Source: a virus. From it: a stretch of DNA of 34,844 nt. The stretch is taken from IMG/VR virus record IMGVR_UViG_3300035126_000624, positions 1-34,844 of that record; one strand, written 5' to 3'. The notes under the pieces are model-generated. The model searched no databases. It was not told the origin of the DNA and worked only from the letters and a program-made list of their open reading frames with translations. Positions within the stretch are counted from its first letter, which is position 1, and each line of letters opens with the position of its first letter. A program made the translations under genes and the position numbers. This document shows, one piece after another, positions 1 through 7,807 of the stretch.

Positions 1-121
1 GTTTTTTGGCGTCGCGTTCTACCATTAACGCGCCTTGAATGGCCGCAGATTCAAGGCTTCGTTCAAGGTTCTGAATAAATTTTTGCCCTTGAAAATTGTA
101 TTTAATTTTCTTGCGTATCAT
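1..121 (-). CDS. HK97 gp10-like protein, 5' fragment cut by the window edge
   Basis: The first 40 codons of the gene that is complete at 32870-33412. It starts with ATG at 121-119, overlapping the stop of the connector gene as ATGA. It is truncated only because the window begins here; the sequence is identical to the right-hand copy, so this is not a broken gene. Confidence 0.8.
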   Translation of the reverse strand, partial: MIRKKIKYNFQGQKFIQNLERSLESAAIQGALMVERDAKK

Positions 122-453
122 CCGACCGCCACAATCTTGTAAGGTGCCCACAACATCTGAATGGCGACCGGGATGCTGCCCGCTTCAGGCGTGGCATAAT
201 TGACGTCATAATCGCCGATCTTCTCTTTGATAATCGTTCCGCCTGCCGGGTTTGACGTGGCCATCCATTCGGCACACATGGCGATTCCTGCTTTTACGCT
301 ATCAGTCAATTCGGCACCTGTAAAAGTGCGGCCTGTGAACTGGTCAAGCATGGTCGATGCTGCTGTTAATAGCACGGTGGCACGCATGGCGGATACACTG
401 CCAAGCGTTTCAGCAAATAGGGCCGCTTCATTCTGTGTGATGTATGCAGGCAT
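118..453 (-). CDS. Head-tail connector protein (HK97 gp6-like)
   Basis: A 111-aa protein, mainly helical, of the size and position of the HK97 gp6/SPP1 gp15 connector that forms a ring under the portal after packaging. The assignment rests on length, on its place directly after the capsid gene and before gp10-like, head-closure and tail-terminator genes, and on the general character of the sequence (start MPAYITQNEAALF, Cys in the middle, C-terminal PYKIVAVG). Its stop overlaps the next start as ATGA, suggesting translational coupling. No clear Shine-Dalgarno sequence precedes the ATG. An identical copy lies at 33409-33744 because of the terminal redundancy. Confidence 0.7.
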   Translation of the reverse strand: MPAYITQNEAALFAETLGSVSAMRATVLLTAASTMLDQFTGRTFTGAELTDSVKAGIAMCAEWMATSNPAGGTIIKEKIGDYDVNYATPEAGSIPVAIQMLWAPYKIVAVG

Positions 454-493
454 AGTACAGTAGTCTTATTTCAGGTGGATAAACAAAGTAAGG

Positions 494-533
494 TAAAAAC
501 CGCCCCCGGCTGCCGAAGCATCTGACAACCGGG
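494..533 (-). terminator. Stem-loop with T-run after the capsid gene
   Basis: On the minus strand a 10-bp stem (arms 533-524 and 514-505, with G-U pairs) closes a 9-nt loop and is followed by GGCGG and five T (499-495). It sits in the 106-bp gap between capsid and connector genes. It looks like an intrinsic terminator or attenuator that could reduce transcription after the heavily used capsid gene. The few bases between stem and T-run make it weaker than a classic terminator. The second copy is at 33785-33824. Confidence 0.55.
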
Positions 534-559
534 AACGGCGAGGGGCACGCCCTCAAAAC

Positions 560-1984
560 TTAGACAAGTTCCTGAATAATCTGGAAGGCTCGCGGATCAC
601 GCACAGCACCGCCAAAGCGGTATTTGACCGCGATACGGACGCGGTTCGCATAGGCCATCGATACTTCGTCAATCGAGACCGTGAAGCCCTGCCGCAAGAG
701 CAAGATATATTCGTTGAAGTCACCCAGCACAATCGACTTAGGCGTTGATGCACCGGAAGCCGGCACGAAGCCGTTGAAATAGATCGGCTGCCCCATCAGT
801 GCCGGGGTGATGCCCTGCGTGTAACCAGAATCGGCAGAACCTAAGAACAGGCTTCTGTTGGTGCTGTCATTCAGGGCAACCAGCTTGCCATGAGTCGCGC
901 GACGCATGACCCATGAAAGGTTGGTGGCATACTGATCGGCCAAAGCGTAGAACCCGTCGATCACCTTAGACGCGACAAGCGTGTTATTGCTGCCGGTCTT
1001 GGTGATGCCAACAGAACTGTTGGAGATAACGCCTTCCGCTTCGGTCGATGCGGTCACACCGTTAATGACCTGATTATCAACCACAGCAGCGAACGCCTTG
1101 CTGGCCTCTGTCTGGATGTAGTTGGAAATCCCGGCCACATCAGCGAAGAAATCAGCCGAAACGTCAGTAAACATCGTGCCGGTGTTAACCGGAATCGTCA
1201 ACTGGGTAAACGGGCCGGTATCGATCTTTGAAAGCGTGGTATTGACTGTTTCACCCATGAACGGGCGGAACGTCGTACCATACTGTGGTGACGTGGTGAT
1301 ATTGTTCGTGTTTGAATCACGAGGGAAAGTCACCTGATTGACATTTGTATTGATCACGCGGCAGATGCGTGTCATTACAGGGGCAACAGTTCGCCCAACA
1401 ACCACATCAAAGCGGAAATCAGGCGTTACGGTGTTTGTGCCGTTGGTGGTGGTGCCGAGCGTCATATCCTTTGAGAAAGGCATATAAAACTCGTTCGATG
1501 GCAGGCCGAAGTCGCCGCCCTTACCATAGACTTCCAGCATGTTCCGCAGGCTTGAACTTTTCACAAGTTCAATGCGTCCGCGTGCCTGAATCAAAGCCTT
1601 GAATGCCGCATGATATTCAGGTGATGCAAGTGCCGACTTGTCAGACGGATCAGCAAGCCCGCCATTATCCAAGACCCGACCGTCGTATGAGACGCGAGCC
1701 GGTTGATATTGGACGTTAGCACCGTAAACCGTGGGCTCAGGCCGGGCCGGTTGACGGCTCATTTTTTCGATCATCTGATTGGCACGCTCAAGCGATGCGG
1801 CCAACTGATATTCGCTATCGCAGCGTTCAAGCTGGTCCATCAGGCTCGACAAGTCGGCTGATTTTTCAGCCCGAACTTCATCGGGAGCCGAAACCAATTC
1901 GTCACGCAATCCCTGAACCTGGGCAGCCAAGCGAAGACGGTCTTCAGCAATCGCCGAAGCCGTGCGAGTCTCTGTCAAAGCCAT
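560..1984 (-). CDS. HK97-fold major capsid protein
   Basis: A 474-aa major capsid protein. Residues 1-80 or so are charged and helical (predicted coiled coil), as in the delta/scaffold domain that the prohead protease removes in this family. The rest is the HK97-type shell domain, rich in Thr, Asn and Gly. It lies directly downstream of the prohead protease, the classic order. ATG is preceded by a good GGAGG. The residues corresponding to the last 326 aa are repeated at the other end of the window with one substitution (Ser to Thr in the motif ALND-S/T-TNRSLF). Family call is firm; domain limits are estimates. Confidence 0.9.
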   Translation of the reverse strand: MALTETRTASAIAEDRLRLAAQVQGLRDELVSAPDEVRAEKSADLSSLMDQLERCDSEYQLAASLERANQMIEKMSRQPARPEPTVYGANVQYQPARVSYDGRVLDNGGLADPSDKSALASPEYHAAFKALIQARGRIELVKSSSLRNMLEVYGKGGDFGLPSNEFYMPFSKDMTLGTTTNGTNTVTPDFRFDVVVGRTVAPVMTRICRVINTNVNQVTFPRDSNTNNITTSPQYGTTFRPFMGETVNTTLSKIDTGPFTQLTIPVNTGTMFTDVSADFFADVAGISNYIQTEASKAFAAVVDNQVINGVTASTEAEGVISNSSVGITKTGSNNTLVASKVIDGFYALADQYATNLSWVMRRATHGKLVALNDSTNRSLFLGSADSGYTQGITPALMGQPIYFNGFVPASGASTPKSIVLGDFNEYILLLRQGFTVSIDEVSMAYANRVRIAVKYRFGGAVRDPRAFQIIQELV

Positions 1985-1996
1985 GTTATGGCCTCC

Positions 1997-2680
1997 TTAC
2001 TTATGTCGCCGGTTTGGCGATTGGAAATCAGAAATGACACGGTCGGACAACTCGCACCGCTTCATTAGGGCGGCAAAATCGAGCAGCTTTCCGGCCACTT
2101 GCACGAAGCCAGTGGGTGGTGATGCCTGTACATCACAGTCGTCGTGAGACTTGACTGCGATCACTTCCGCGCCGGGGTTGGCAGGGATAGGCACAATTGA
2201 GACTTCCAAGACCTCGGCCACCTCGCTGATCAGGTTTGCACCTGACTTGGCGAGCTGCTTCTGGGCGTCGCTTGGCTTGTAGTTGTATTTCTGCCAGATC
2301 TCGCGGATTGCTGAGTCTGGGATGCGTGTGGGACGTTTGGCGTAAAAACTAATCGACATCTTGCGTAATGCCTTCTCTTTCAGTAATTGACGTACTTCCT
2401 GCCCTGATTTGGTGGCCGATAACGCCACGTCAACCATTAGGCCGCTTCGATCTTCGTGGGCGTCGATCAATGTGCCGATTACAGCGGATGTCTTATTTTC
2501 ATGATCTGCCAGCACCATCCCGCCATCGTCCATAAATGTCTGAATGGCACCGGAGAACGCACCGGGCAGTATGATGTCGCCCTGCCGGTCAATGTTGAGA
2601 AAGCGGGCGGCATAGCCCTTGAACGAGCCTGCACCGCCGCCATTGACAGTCGTTTCGACTGCCTTTGTGAGTTTTTCCAT
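1997..2680 (-). CDS. HK97-family prohead protease
   Basis: A 227-aa serine protease that matures the capsid by cleaving the scaffold domain. Family marks: DRQGDIILPGAF near residue 31, a catalytic-type His in LADHENKT (H60), a catalytic-type Ser in KMSISFYAK (S109), and the closing strand motif VLEVSIVPIPANPGAEV. These match the fold and order of herpesvirus/HK97 assemblins. The gene sits between the minor head gene and the capsid gene, 12 bp upstream of the latter. The last 40 residues are charged and lie outside the protease core. Confidence 0.9.
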   Translation of the reverse strand: MEKLTKAVETTVNGGGAGSFKGYAARFLNIDRQGDIILPGAFSGAIQTFMDDGGMVLADHENKTSAVIGTLIDAHEDRSGLMVDVALSATKSGQEVRQLLKEKALRKMSISFYAKRPTRIPDSAIREIWQKYNYKPSDAQKQLAKSGANLISEVAEVLEVSIVPIPANPGAEVIAVKSHDDCDVQASPPTGFVQVAGKLLDFAALMKRCELSDRVISDFQSPNRRHK

Positions 2681-2693
2681 TTGTCAGGCCCTG

Positions 2694-3956
2694 TTATTCA
2701 GTCAAAATAAAGGCGTTGATTGATTTGGCGTTGCCGATGGCGACTGACTCATAACCGCCTTCAATGGCGTTGGCAAAGTCGGCATCACTTGGCAGGATGT
2801 AACCGTTTTCCGCTGGCTTGACCGGCTTCGGCCACTCTTTCGGCACCTCGTCATCAAATACGACGACAGTAGTACAGCGGCAGCCGGGATGAAATGGCGG
2901 GAACTTCAGATTTTTGTACGTCTCATTCTTCCCGTTTTGGCCGAATGTGCCATCTTTGGGAATCACGGGGCATTGGCGTTTAATCGCATGGCACAAGGGG
3001 CAGGCGTCGGCTGATAACACCAACTCATACCCAGCCACGAAATCTAAGCCCTTTGTGGCTTCAAAGCGGCCTTGGTTGTAGGCTCGTGCTGATTCAGTGA
3101 CGGCAATGCGACGGGCTCGCCAGCGAGAGTTTTCATCCACCCAGCGAGAGACTCTGTTAACCGTGTCGCCAAGCGTTTCACCGGTGCGGATGGATTCGGC
3201 AATGTCGTCGCGGATCCCGTCAAGCGTGGTGTTCAAGTCAAAAATAAATGTGTTAATTGTCTCTTGGCATAAGTCCAGCGTGGCCGTTCTAGCCGCATCA
3301 ATCACATGCGGAGCTTTCACCAGCCAATCATCGGCGTCCTGCTGGTCAAGCTCTACCAGTGCCGCCCGGCCTGATTCGTCGATATACGATGTAATCGTCG
3401 GGATGAAACGGTTGCCCATCTCGATACTGCCAGCAAACGGGTCGAGCGGGTTGAACTCTTTGGCCTTTGGTGGCTCAATAAACCGCCGCCAAGTTTCAAT
3501 CTGCTGTTTGCCGATTGCCAGCAGAATCGAACGGGCCGCACGATAAAGCGGTTCGCCGTCCGGCATCGCGTCTAAAAGCTGTCTGGGTGTCTGCCGTGCC
3601 TTGACTGATTCACCACGGGCACGCTTGATTGTTTTGGCCTTGGCGTCTGCCCACGTTTTGCCAGCATCGCCGCCCCATGCGGCCCATGCCACTCTGCCGG
3701 GTGATGGGTAGCCCGCTTCACCAGGTCGAAAGCCGGTGGCCCGCTTATCAACCTCATGGCGTGCGAACCATGCCGACATCGTGATAACCACGTCTGGCGA
3801 CAGTTCACCTGCTGACAGAATCTGGGAGGCCCGTCGCCGTGCGGTGTCGGTTCCACCACGGCGACCGTCGGCCTTCCATTTTCGGTATCGTTCAGCCTCG
3901 GCCCGCATACCCTCGGTGGGTGTCAGGTCGATTGTTTTGCCGTTTACAGTTGCCAA
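2694..3956 (-). CDS. Minor head protein, Mu F/SPP1 gp7-like, with extra N-terminal domain
   Basis: A 420-aa protein. The C-terminal half (about 200-365) has the Mu gpF-like head morphogenesis pattern: RRIAVTESARAYNQGR, then ADACPLCHA (C319, C322) and FPPFHPGCRCTTV (355-363), a probable metal-binding end. Such proteins bind the portal and enter the prohead. The first 115 residues form a separate basic domain (RRGGTDTARRR, SPDVVITMSAWFARHEVDK, WAAWGGDAGKTWA) that I know from other phage virion or head-associated proteins but cannot name. It lies just upstream of the protease, as expected. Confidence 0.75.
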   Translation of the reverse strand: MATVNGKTIDLTPTEGMRAEAERYRKWKADGRRGGTDTARRRASQILSAGELSPDVVITMSAWFARHEVDKRATGFRPGEAGYPSPGRVAWAAWGGDAGKTWADAKAKTIKRARGESVKARQTPRQLLDAMPDGEPLYRAARSILLAIGKQQIETWRRFIEPPKAKEFNPLDPFAGSIEMGNRFIPTITSYIDESGRAALVELDQQDADDWLVKAPHVIDAARTATLDLCQETINTFIFDLNTTLDGIRDDIAESIRTGETLGDTVNRVSRWVDENSRWRARRIAVTESARAYNQGRFEATKGLDFVAGYELVLSADACPLCHAIKRQCPVIPKDGTFGQNGKNETYKNLKFPPFHPGCRCTTVVVFDDEVPKEWPKPVKPAENGYILPSDADFANAIEGGYESVAIGNAKSINAFILTE

Positions 3957-4349
3957 CTAATTTTTGATCGATTCAATCTGTTTAACAACTTCGTCAATCG
4001 TCGATACTTTCGCGAGCCGCTGAATTAGACCATCGGCCCCCTGAAAGATCAAACAAGGCGTGCCGACCGCTTCAACCATCGGCTTTAAATGCAGCTTGTC
4101 GAGGGCCGCATCATCGGCATTGATGAAGCTGATTTTCTGGCCCCGGCTGGTGGCTGCGGCCATGATCTTTTCATCGCCGATCCAGTCAATCGACCTGGGG
4201 CCGTAAACCAGCGTCAGCCATGCCGGTTTGATCGGCTCTGGCGTTGTCTGGGTGGCTTCGCCAAGCGTGCCAATCTTCTGACTTCCAAAGTACAAAGAAA
4301 GGCACGCGGCAAGCGACAAGATGGCCTTAGTTAGGCAGTCCGAAGGCAC
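3957..4349 (-). CDS. Small thioredoxin-fold-like protein with N-terminal hydrophobic segment
   Basis: A 130-aa protein from a GTG at 4349; a TTG at 4319 with AAGG six bases upstream is an alternative start and would begin at LSLAACLSLYFG, a signal or membrane segment. The body resembles a thioredoxin fold: a strand-helix-strand pattern followed by VGTPCLIFQGADGLIQRL, where the Thr-Pro would be the cis-proline. There is no CxxC, so it is not a working disulfide oxidoreductase. It overlaps the upstream 64-aa gene by 23 bp. Function is unknown; fold assignment is tentative. Confidence 0.5.
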   Translation of the reverse strand: MPSDCLTKAILSLAACLSLYFGSQKIGTLGEATQTTPEPIKPAWLTLVYGPRSIDWIGDEKIMAAATSRGQKISFINADDAALDKLHLKPMVEAVGTPCLIFQGADGLIQRLAKVSTIDEVVKQIESIKN

Positions 4350-4521
4350 TTTTTAAGGTGAGCAAAAGCTCGCCCTGTCCCTCCTTTTTGGCTGCTGCAA
4401 TCGCGGCATCAGTTTCGATCTTCACCGCATCAACGGCAGCCTGCTTTTCGGCTGCAAATTTGCTTGTTACCTCGGCAACCAGCGTATCAAGCTGGGTCTG
4501 GATCTCTGGGTCAAGAGCCAT
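4327..4521 (-). CDS. Small Ala/Lys/Glu-rich coiled-coil protein
   Basis: A 64-aa protein, ATG at 4521 overlapping the stop of the upstream gene as TAATG. Nearly the whole sequence is a predicted helix with heptad-like spacing (LDTLVAEVTSKFAAEKQAAV). The overlap on both sides and consistent spacing support a real gene. No family recognised; its neighbours suggest a structural or lysis-region helper. Confidence 0.55.
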   Translation of the reverse strand: MALDPEIQTQLDTLVAEVTSKFAAEKQAAVDAVKIETDAAIAAAKKEGQGELLLTLKSAFGLPN

Positions 4522-4736
4522 TACTTTACCTCATCTTTCTTGGTTTCGGCTGGAAGAATGAGAACGGGAACGGCATAAACCGGCCTAGGTTTGCGCAGGA
4601 TGCGTTGCAGTGGGTTAGGTCGATAGATTTCACCGATCACCACCGGCGACGCCACCACGGGCGAAATTTGGACGGGTTTCGAGCAGTCGCCCGTTTGACA
4701 TTGCAGACCGTAAAGAATCACTAGCTCGCCGAACAA
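4521..4736 (-). CDS. Small protein of unknown function with hydrophobic N-terminus and two Cys
   Basis: A 71-aa ORF with a probable TTG start at 4736 preceded by AGGTGA. It begins with a short hydrophobic stretch (FGELVILYGLQC) and two Cys spaced CQTGDC, followed by a Pro/Val-rich tail. A lipoprotein or spanin-like role is conceivable given the holin-like neighbours, but no lipobox is convincing. Coupled to the next gene by TAATG. Confidence 0.4.
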   Translation of the reverse strand: MFGELVILYGLQCQTGDCSKPVQISPVVASPVVIGEIYRPNPLQRILRKPRPVYAVPVLILPAETKKDEVK

Positions 4737-4775
4737 CAGATCACCTGCCTTTCCGGGACTGAGATTGGGACAGAA

Positions 4776-5006
4776 TTACTTGGTTTTTTCGGCCTGTTGC
4801 ATCTTGCGGTATGCAATCACGGCCTGAATTACGGCAGCAATGCCGATCAAGATGTTGGGTATGAGTCTGACAAACAGGTGCATGATAGATTCCTCTTGTG
4901 GATGGTTTACGACATATGCCGCCCCCCACACGGAACCTACACCGTAAAGAGCAGACTGGAGAAGTGACATCCCCGGCCCGGTGTCGTCTGTTGTTGCATC
5001 ATGCAT
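4776..5006 (-). CDS. Holin-like small membrane protein with two possible starts
   Basis: A 76-aa ORF from ATG 5006 (AAAGGTC upstream). A second ATG at 4883 has an even better site (AGAGGA, 7 bp spacing) and would give a 35-aa protein with one membrane segment (LIPNILIGIAAVIQAVIAY) and a charged tail (RKMQQAEKTK). The longer form adds a weakly hydrophobic N-terminal stretch. Size, topology and adjacency to another small membrane protein suggest a holin or holin/antiholin pair; no family match can be shown. Confidence 0.5.
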   Translation of the reverse strand: MHDATTDDTGPGMSLLQSALYGVGSVWGAAYVVNHPQEESIMHLFVRLIPNILIGIAAVIQAVIAYRKMQQAEKTK

Positions 5007-5010
5007 CAGC

Positions 5011-5220
5011 TTAGACCTTTATTTCTTTGCCTGACTTGAGAAATGAAATCGCTTGGCTAATGACGATTGCCAGCACCACGCCCGCCGGGGTCGAGGCTTC
5101 CACAATGGCAGGCAGGTCGGCTTCCACCACGATCAGAATTGCCAGCAGGCCAGCAAGGGCGGCCCGCTTGACGGTCTTGCTGATCTGCTGCTTATTGATC
5201 TGCCCGACAATGTCTGTCAT
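5011..5220 (-). CDS. Small membrane protein, holin-like
   Basis: A 69-aa protein with two hydrophobic segments (AALAGLLAILIVVEADL and AGVVLAIVISQAISFL) between a polar N-terminus and a short basic tail (KSGKEIKV). This is a plausible holin topology. Its ATG overlaps the stop of the upstream microprotein as ATGA. A holin role is inferred from size and neighbours. Confidence 0.55.
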   Translation of the reverse strand: MTDIVGQINKQQISKTVKRAALAGLLAILIVVEADLPAIVEASTPAGVVLAIVISQAISFLKSGKEIKV

Positions 5221-5339
5221 TTTTGGCCCCCCAGCTTGATGCCGCGTTTCTTCAGTTCGGCCACAATCTGCTCGAATGTCAGGCCCTGAGCCTTCAACTG
5301 TTCGACCAGTTCGCGAGGTGATTGGCTTGGTTCGCTCAC
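5217..5339 (-). CDS. 40-aa HTH-like microprotein, copy 1
   Basis: GTG start at 5339 overlapping the previous stop (GTGA), stop at 5217 overlapping the next start (ATGA), so it sits tightly coupled between two genes. It is clearly paralogous to the ORF at 7807-7926: both contain ELxxQLKAQG, then TFEQI, then EL-K/Q-KRGIKLGGQK and end at the same residue. The sequence resembles the helix-turn-helix of large serine recombinases (LRAQGLSYREIAEELNARG style), but is far too short for a recombinase. Function unknown; a small nucleic-acid- or protein-binding adaptor is possible. Confidence 0.7.
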   Translation of the reverse strand: MSEPSQSPRELVEQLKAQGLTFEQIVAELKKRGIKLGGQK

Positions 5340-5923
5340 AGGATCATGCCGCCAAATGTGCCGTTAGAAGTGCCGTTACCTGTTGGCGGTGGCTGAATAC
5401 CGCCCCAAAGCGGCGGGAATTGTGCCAGAAATTGGGCAACTGTCGGCAGCGTTGCGGTGCCTGCCTGCAAGTCTAGGGCAAGTTTTGTGTGAGCATTCCA
5501 GACAAGATCATAATAGGCGATGGCTTCCCGGCCTTCCTGCGACCAAACAGGGTTAGCGGAACTGGCCACCGCACGAGCCGAAACGTGGTTTTCATAGCGT
5601 TTTCGGGCAAATGTGGCGTTTAGGAATTGAGTGATCGCCGCCCCGATTTCTTCCATGCGGGCCGTTGCGAATGCCAGTTGCTCCGCCGGTGTCATCTGCA
5701 CGATTGACCATGATTGATTCACCATCATGCCGACCAGCGTAAGCGTTTCAATCAGCCGATGCGTTTGTTCGTTGTATGACGGTTTCAAGGCTGGCTTGAT
5801 CGGATACCAGCCATAGCGGGCCAGTTCTGATGGTGGCAACAGATGGAAGTTGCTCACATTGCCGAACGTTATGGGCAGGCTTCTCGGTGGCTGTGGAACG
5901 CCGTTGATGACTTGGCAATACAT
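5336..5923 (-). CDS. Tail fibre-associated or fibre-assembly-like protein
   Basis: A 195-aa protein. The N-terminus (MYCQVINGVPQPPRSLP, LARYGWYPIKPALKPSYN) resembles tail-fibre assembly or DUF4376-type phage proteins, which follow fibre genes and help folding or attach as a cap. The middle is helical with MTPAEQLAF; the C-terminus is Pro/Gly/Asn-rich (GIQPPPTGNGTSNGTF). It follows the LamG protein with a 3-bp gap, consistent with a fibre-assembly job. Assignment is by pattern only. Confidence 0.5.
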   Translation of the reverse strand: MYCQVINGVPQPPRSLPITFGNVSNFHLLPPSELARYGWYPIKPALKPSYNEQTHRLIETLTLVGMMVNQSWSIVQMTPAEQLAFATARMEEIGAAITQFLNATFARKRYENHVSARAVASSANPVWSQEGREAIAYYDLVWNAHTKLALDLQAGTATLPTVAQFLAQFPPLWGGIQPPPTGNGTSNGTFGGMIL

Positions 5924-5926
5924 GTG

Positions 5927-6643
5927 TCAGGAATCCGGGAATGCGGCTGTTGGTGCGGTGAAGTTGGCGGTATAGCGGGCCACACCTTTAGTAAATCTCA
6001 ATTCATCAACGTAGCCGTTGAAGAAATCGGTGTAACTGCCGGGCGTTGTCGTTTGGTCGGCACCGATCAGAAAAGCATGCGAATTGTCGATCAAAGTTGC
6101 TGATGTGGTCGTCGATGTGCCTGCCGTGCCGTTAAGGTATGGCGTTACGGTCGATCCGTTCCTGACAAGTGCGAGATGTGTCCATGTGTTGACGCTGACC
6201 GTGCCGCCAGAAACACCGCTGGCCACGTTCCAACTCGAGCCATTACTTGAAAGATAATAGACAAATGTGGTGCCATTAACTGCCAGCAGGTAAGGGCCGA
6301 GGCCAAGCAGCTTGGAAACAAACGACTTGAAGCCAACTGATGAACTGATATAAACCCACGCCTCGATAGTGAAATCACCTGAACCGACTTCCAAAACGGC
6401 ATTGTCGGCAATCGTGAGATAGCTATTACTGTTGATCGATGCACTGGCACCGCCGAATTTGCTTTGCGTTGTGCTGATTTGAGCCGTTCCAACCCTTGTC
6501 ACGCTTAATGCGTTGCTGCTGCTGTCCGTAAACGTGGTTGACCCGTTCGCCCCGTCCATGTGCAGCAGCAGCGAAACAGACGAGAAATAAGGGTCTGTTG
6601 CGGCCCCGTCAGGATTCAGCAGTGTTCTGAAAGCTGTTGGCAT
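5927..6643 (-). CDS. LamG/concanavalin A-like tail adhesin
   Basis: A 238-aa protein from ATG 6643 (one base after the upstream TAA). After a short N-terminal tag it carries a LamG-type beta-sandwich: SVSLLLHMDGANGSTTFTDSS, SKFGGASASINSNSYL, FTIEAWVY, WTHLALVRNGSTVTPYLNG and DELRFTKGVARY are typical strands. Such domains bind glycans and sit on phage fibres or neck appendages. The longer ORF beginning at 6691 would overlap the upstream gene and is less likely. Likely receptor or cell-surface polysaccharide binding. Confidence 0.75.
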   Translation of the reverse strand: MPTAFRTLLNPDGAATDPYFSSVSLLLHMDGANGSTTFTDSSSNALSVTRVGTAQISTTQSKFGGASASINSNSYLTIADNAVLEVGSGDFTIEAWVYISSSVGFKSFVSKLLGLGPYLLAVNGTTFVYYLSSNGSSWNVASGVSGGTVSVNTWTHLALVRNGSTVTPYLNGTAGTSTTTSATLIDNSHAFLIGADQTTTPGSYTDFFNGYVDELRFTKGVARYTANFTAPTAAFPDS

Positions 6644-6644
6644 G

Positions 6645-7295
6645 TTAGAAATTCTGCCCCGCCTTAAAGGCAAACCAGTTCGTCCCGCCATCAGTTGTCA
6701 GGAAACTGAACACGTCCGTTTTATTAGCGGTGGTTGTCAATGTCGGTGTGCTATTGGCGGCCCATTTCACGGCTGCTGGCCATGTCACTGAGAAAGCCGT
6801 ACCGTTGCCCCTCAACAGCAGCGTGAAGCTGCCTGCCGTACCGTTGGCAGGCGTGCCAGAGATGGTCAGATTGGAGATATTGGCCGTAAGGCTGATCGGC
6901 CCGAATACATTCCCATTTGCCAGATTCAGCGTGAGGTTATTACCCGAAATGGCGGGCGTGTTAGCCGTTTCGGTGTATGCCTGAAGTTTCGGGGCTGTGA
7001 CCAAGTTGCCATTGCAGGCGATGGTTGAATTGGCGGTTATGCCCCCGGTGGCTGTGAGCGTGCCGGAGACAGTGACCGAGCCGCTGAATGTGTTCGTGCC
7101 GCTGAAAGTGCTGTTGGCCGTGGTCAAATCAGGCACGGCATAAGGCAATGCCGACCAAGCCGGGCCGTTGCCAATCTTGAACTTGCCGGTGTTGGTTTCA
7201 AAGCCAATCTCGCCGGTGGCCAATGTGGTATTGGCACTGGTGAAGGCGGCAGCGGTGTCGCGTCTGACTTGTATCGTGACATTTGACGTTGCCAT
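6645..7295 (-). CDS. Fibre protein with Mtd-like N-terminal domain
   Basis: A 216-aa protein. The N-terminus matches the major-tropism-determinant-type domain found on many phage fibres: TIQVRRDTAAAFTSANTTLATGEIGFET-TGKFKIG-G-AWSALPYA. The middle is a repetitive Ser/Thr/Asn beta region (FSGTNTFSGSVTVSGTL), and the C-terminal 70 residues match a common fibre end (TLLLRGNGTAFSVTWPAAVKW, FSFLTTDGGTNWFAF). Positions that I usually see as Asp or Gly in these motifs are Asn here. Coupled to neighbours by TAATG overlap upstream. Confidence 0.75.
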   Translation of the reverse strand: MATSNVTIQVRRDTAAAFTSANTTLATGEIGFETNTGKFKIGNGPAWSALPYAVPDLTTANSTFSGTNTFSGSVTVSGTLTATGGITANSTIACNGNLVTAPKLQAYTETANTPAISGNNLTLNLANGNVFGPISLTANISNLTISGTPANGTAGSFTLLLRGNGTAFSVTWPAAVKWAANSTPTLTTTANKTDVFSFLTTDGGTNWFAFKAGQNF

Positions 7296-7807
7296 TATGC
7301 GCCGCCCCCATCGTAAACATTCGGCCCGCTGGCTGTTGCCGATCCGCCATCAATGGTCAGGACAGTGACGTCCAAAACACCGTTGGCAATCTCAAGCGTG
7401 GTGCCGACTTTGATCATGCCCAGCGTGGTATTCGTGGCAATCGGGGGCGTGCCGGTCAGGTTTGTATATGTCAGACACGATGGCGTTGCATAGCGTCCAT
7501 CGCCCCGGCCCTGTGTCAATATCGAATCACTGCCCCAGACTGTGACATTTGAGAGCGTGGCGTTATTGGCTGAAAGGGCCAGATTGCCCTTATTAACGAC
7601 TATCTCAGAGTAGTTGGCCCCGGCATCGTCTGACGAATAGAAGCCGATCTGAGTCGCAATGTCCACAACTCGAACTTGCCCGGTAAGCGGGTCAATCGTT
7701 CCAGTCGGATCATTAATCTGGTAGTATTCAAACGCCCCAATGCAGTGAACACCGTTGCCGGTGTAGTTGCTGACGTAGCCCTTATGTTTTGAAGATGAAA
7801 ACGGCAT
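7295..7807 (-). CDS. Asn-rich fibre or appendage protein
   Basis: A 170-aa protein starting at ATG 7807, overlapping the stop of the microprotein as TAATG. It contains typical fibre phrases (GSDSILTQGRGDGRYA, TNTTLGMIKVGTTLEIANGVLDV) and ends in Gly-rich NVYDGGGA. No enzymatic motif. Together with the flanking genes it forms a set of short fibre segments that may assemble into one appendage. Confidence 0.65.
   Translation of the reverse strand: MPFSSSKHKGYVSNYTGNGVHCIGAFEYYQINDPTGTIDPLTGQVRVVDIATQIGFYSSDDAGANYSEIVVNKGNLALSANNATLSNVTVWGSDSILTQGRGDGRYATPSCLTYTNLTGTPPIATNTTLGMIKVGTTLEIANGVLDVTVLTIDGGSATASGPNVYDGGGA

Larger units (their letters stand above)
1..1553. repeat. Left copy of the terminal redundancy
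   Basis: Bases 1-1553 repeat at 33292-34844 with a constant offset of 33291. The first 826 bases look identical by eye; from 827 on (34118 in the right copy) the copies differ at about 76 positions by hand count. This shows that the contig closes into a circle or is circularly permuted, with a unit of about 33.29 kb. The divergence means the right-hand tail was probably assembled from a related co-occurring strain. A true tandem duplication is possible but less likely. Confidence 0.9.

Noticed and set aside
1369-1602. Plus-strand ORFs opposite the capsid gene
   Set aside because: Antisense shadows of a well-supported gene with no promoter or ribosome site.
4741-4929. 62-aa minus-strand ORF overlapping the holin-like gene
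   Set aside because: Different frame, low hydrophobicity, no ribosome site; the holin frame is better supported.
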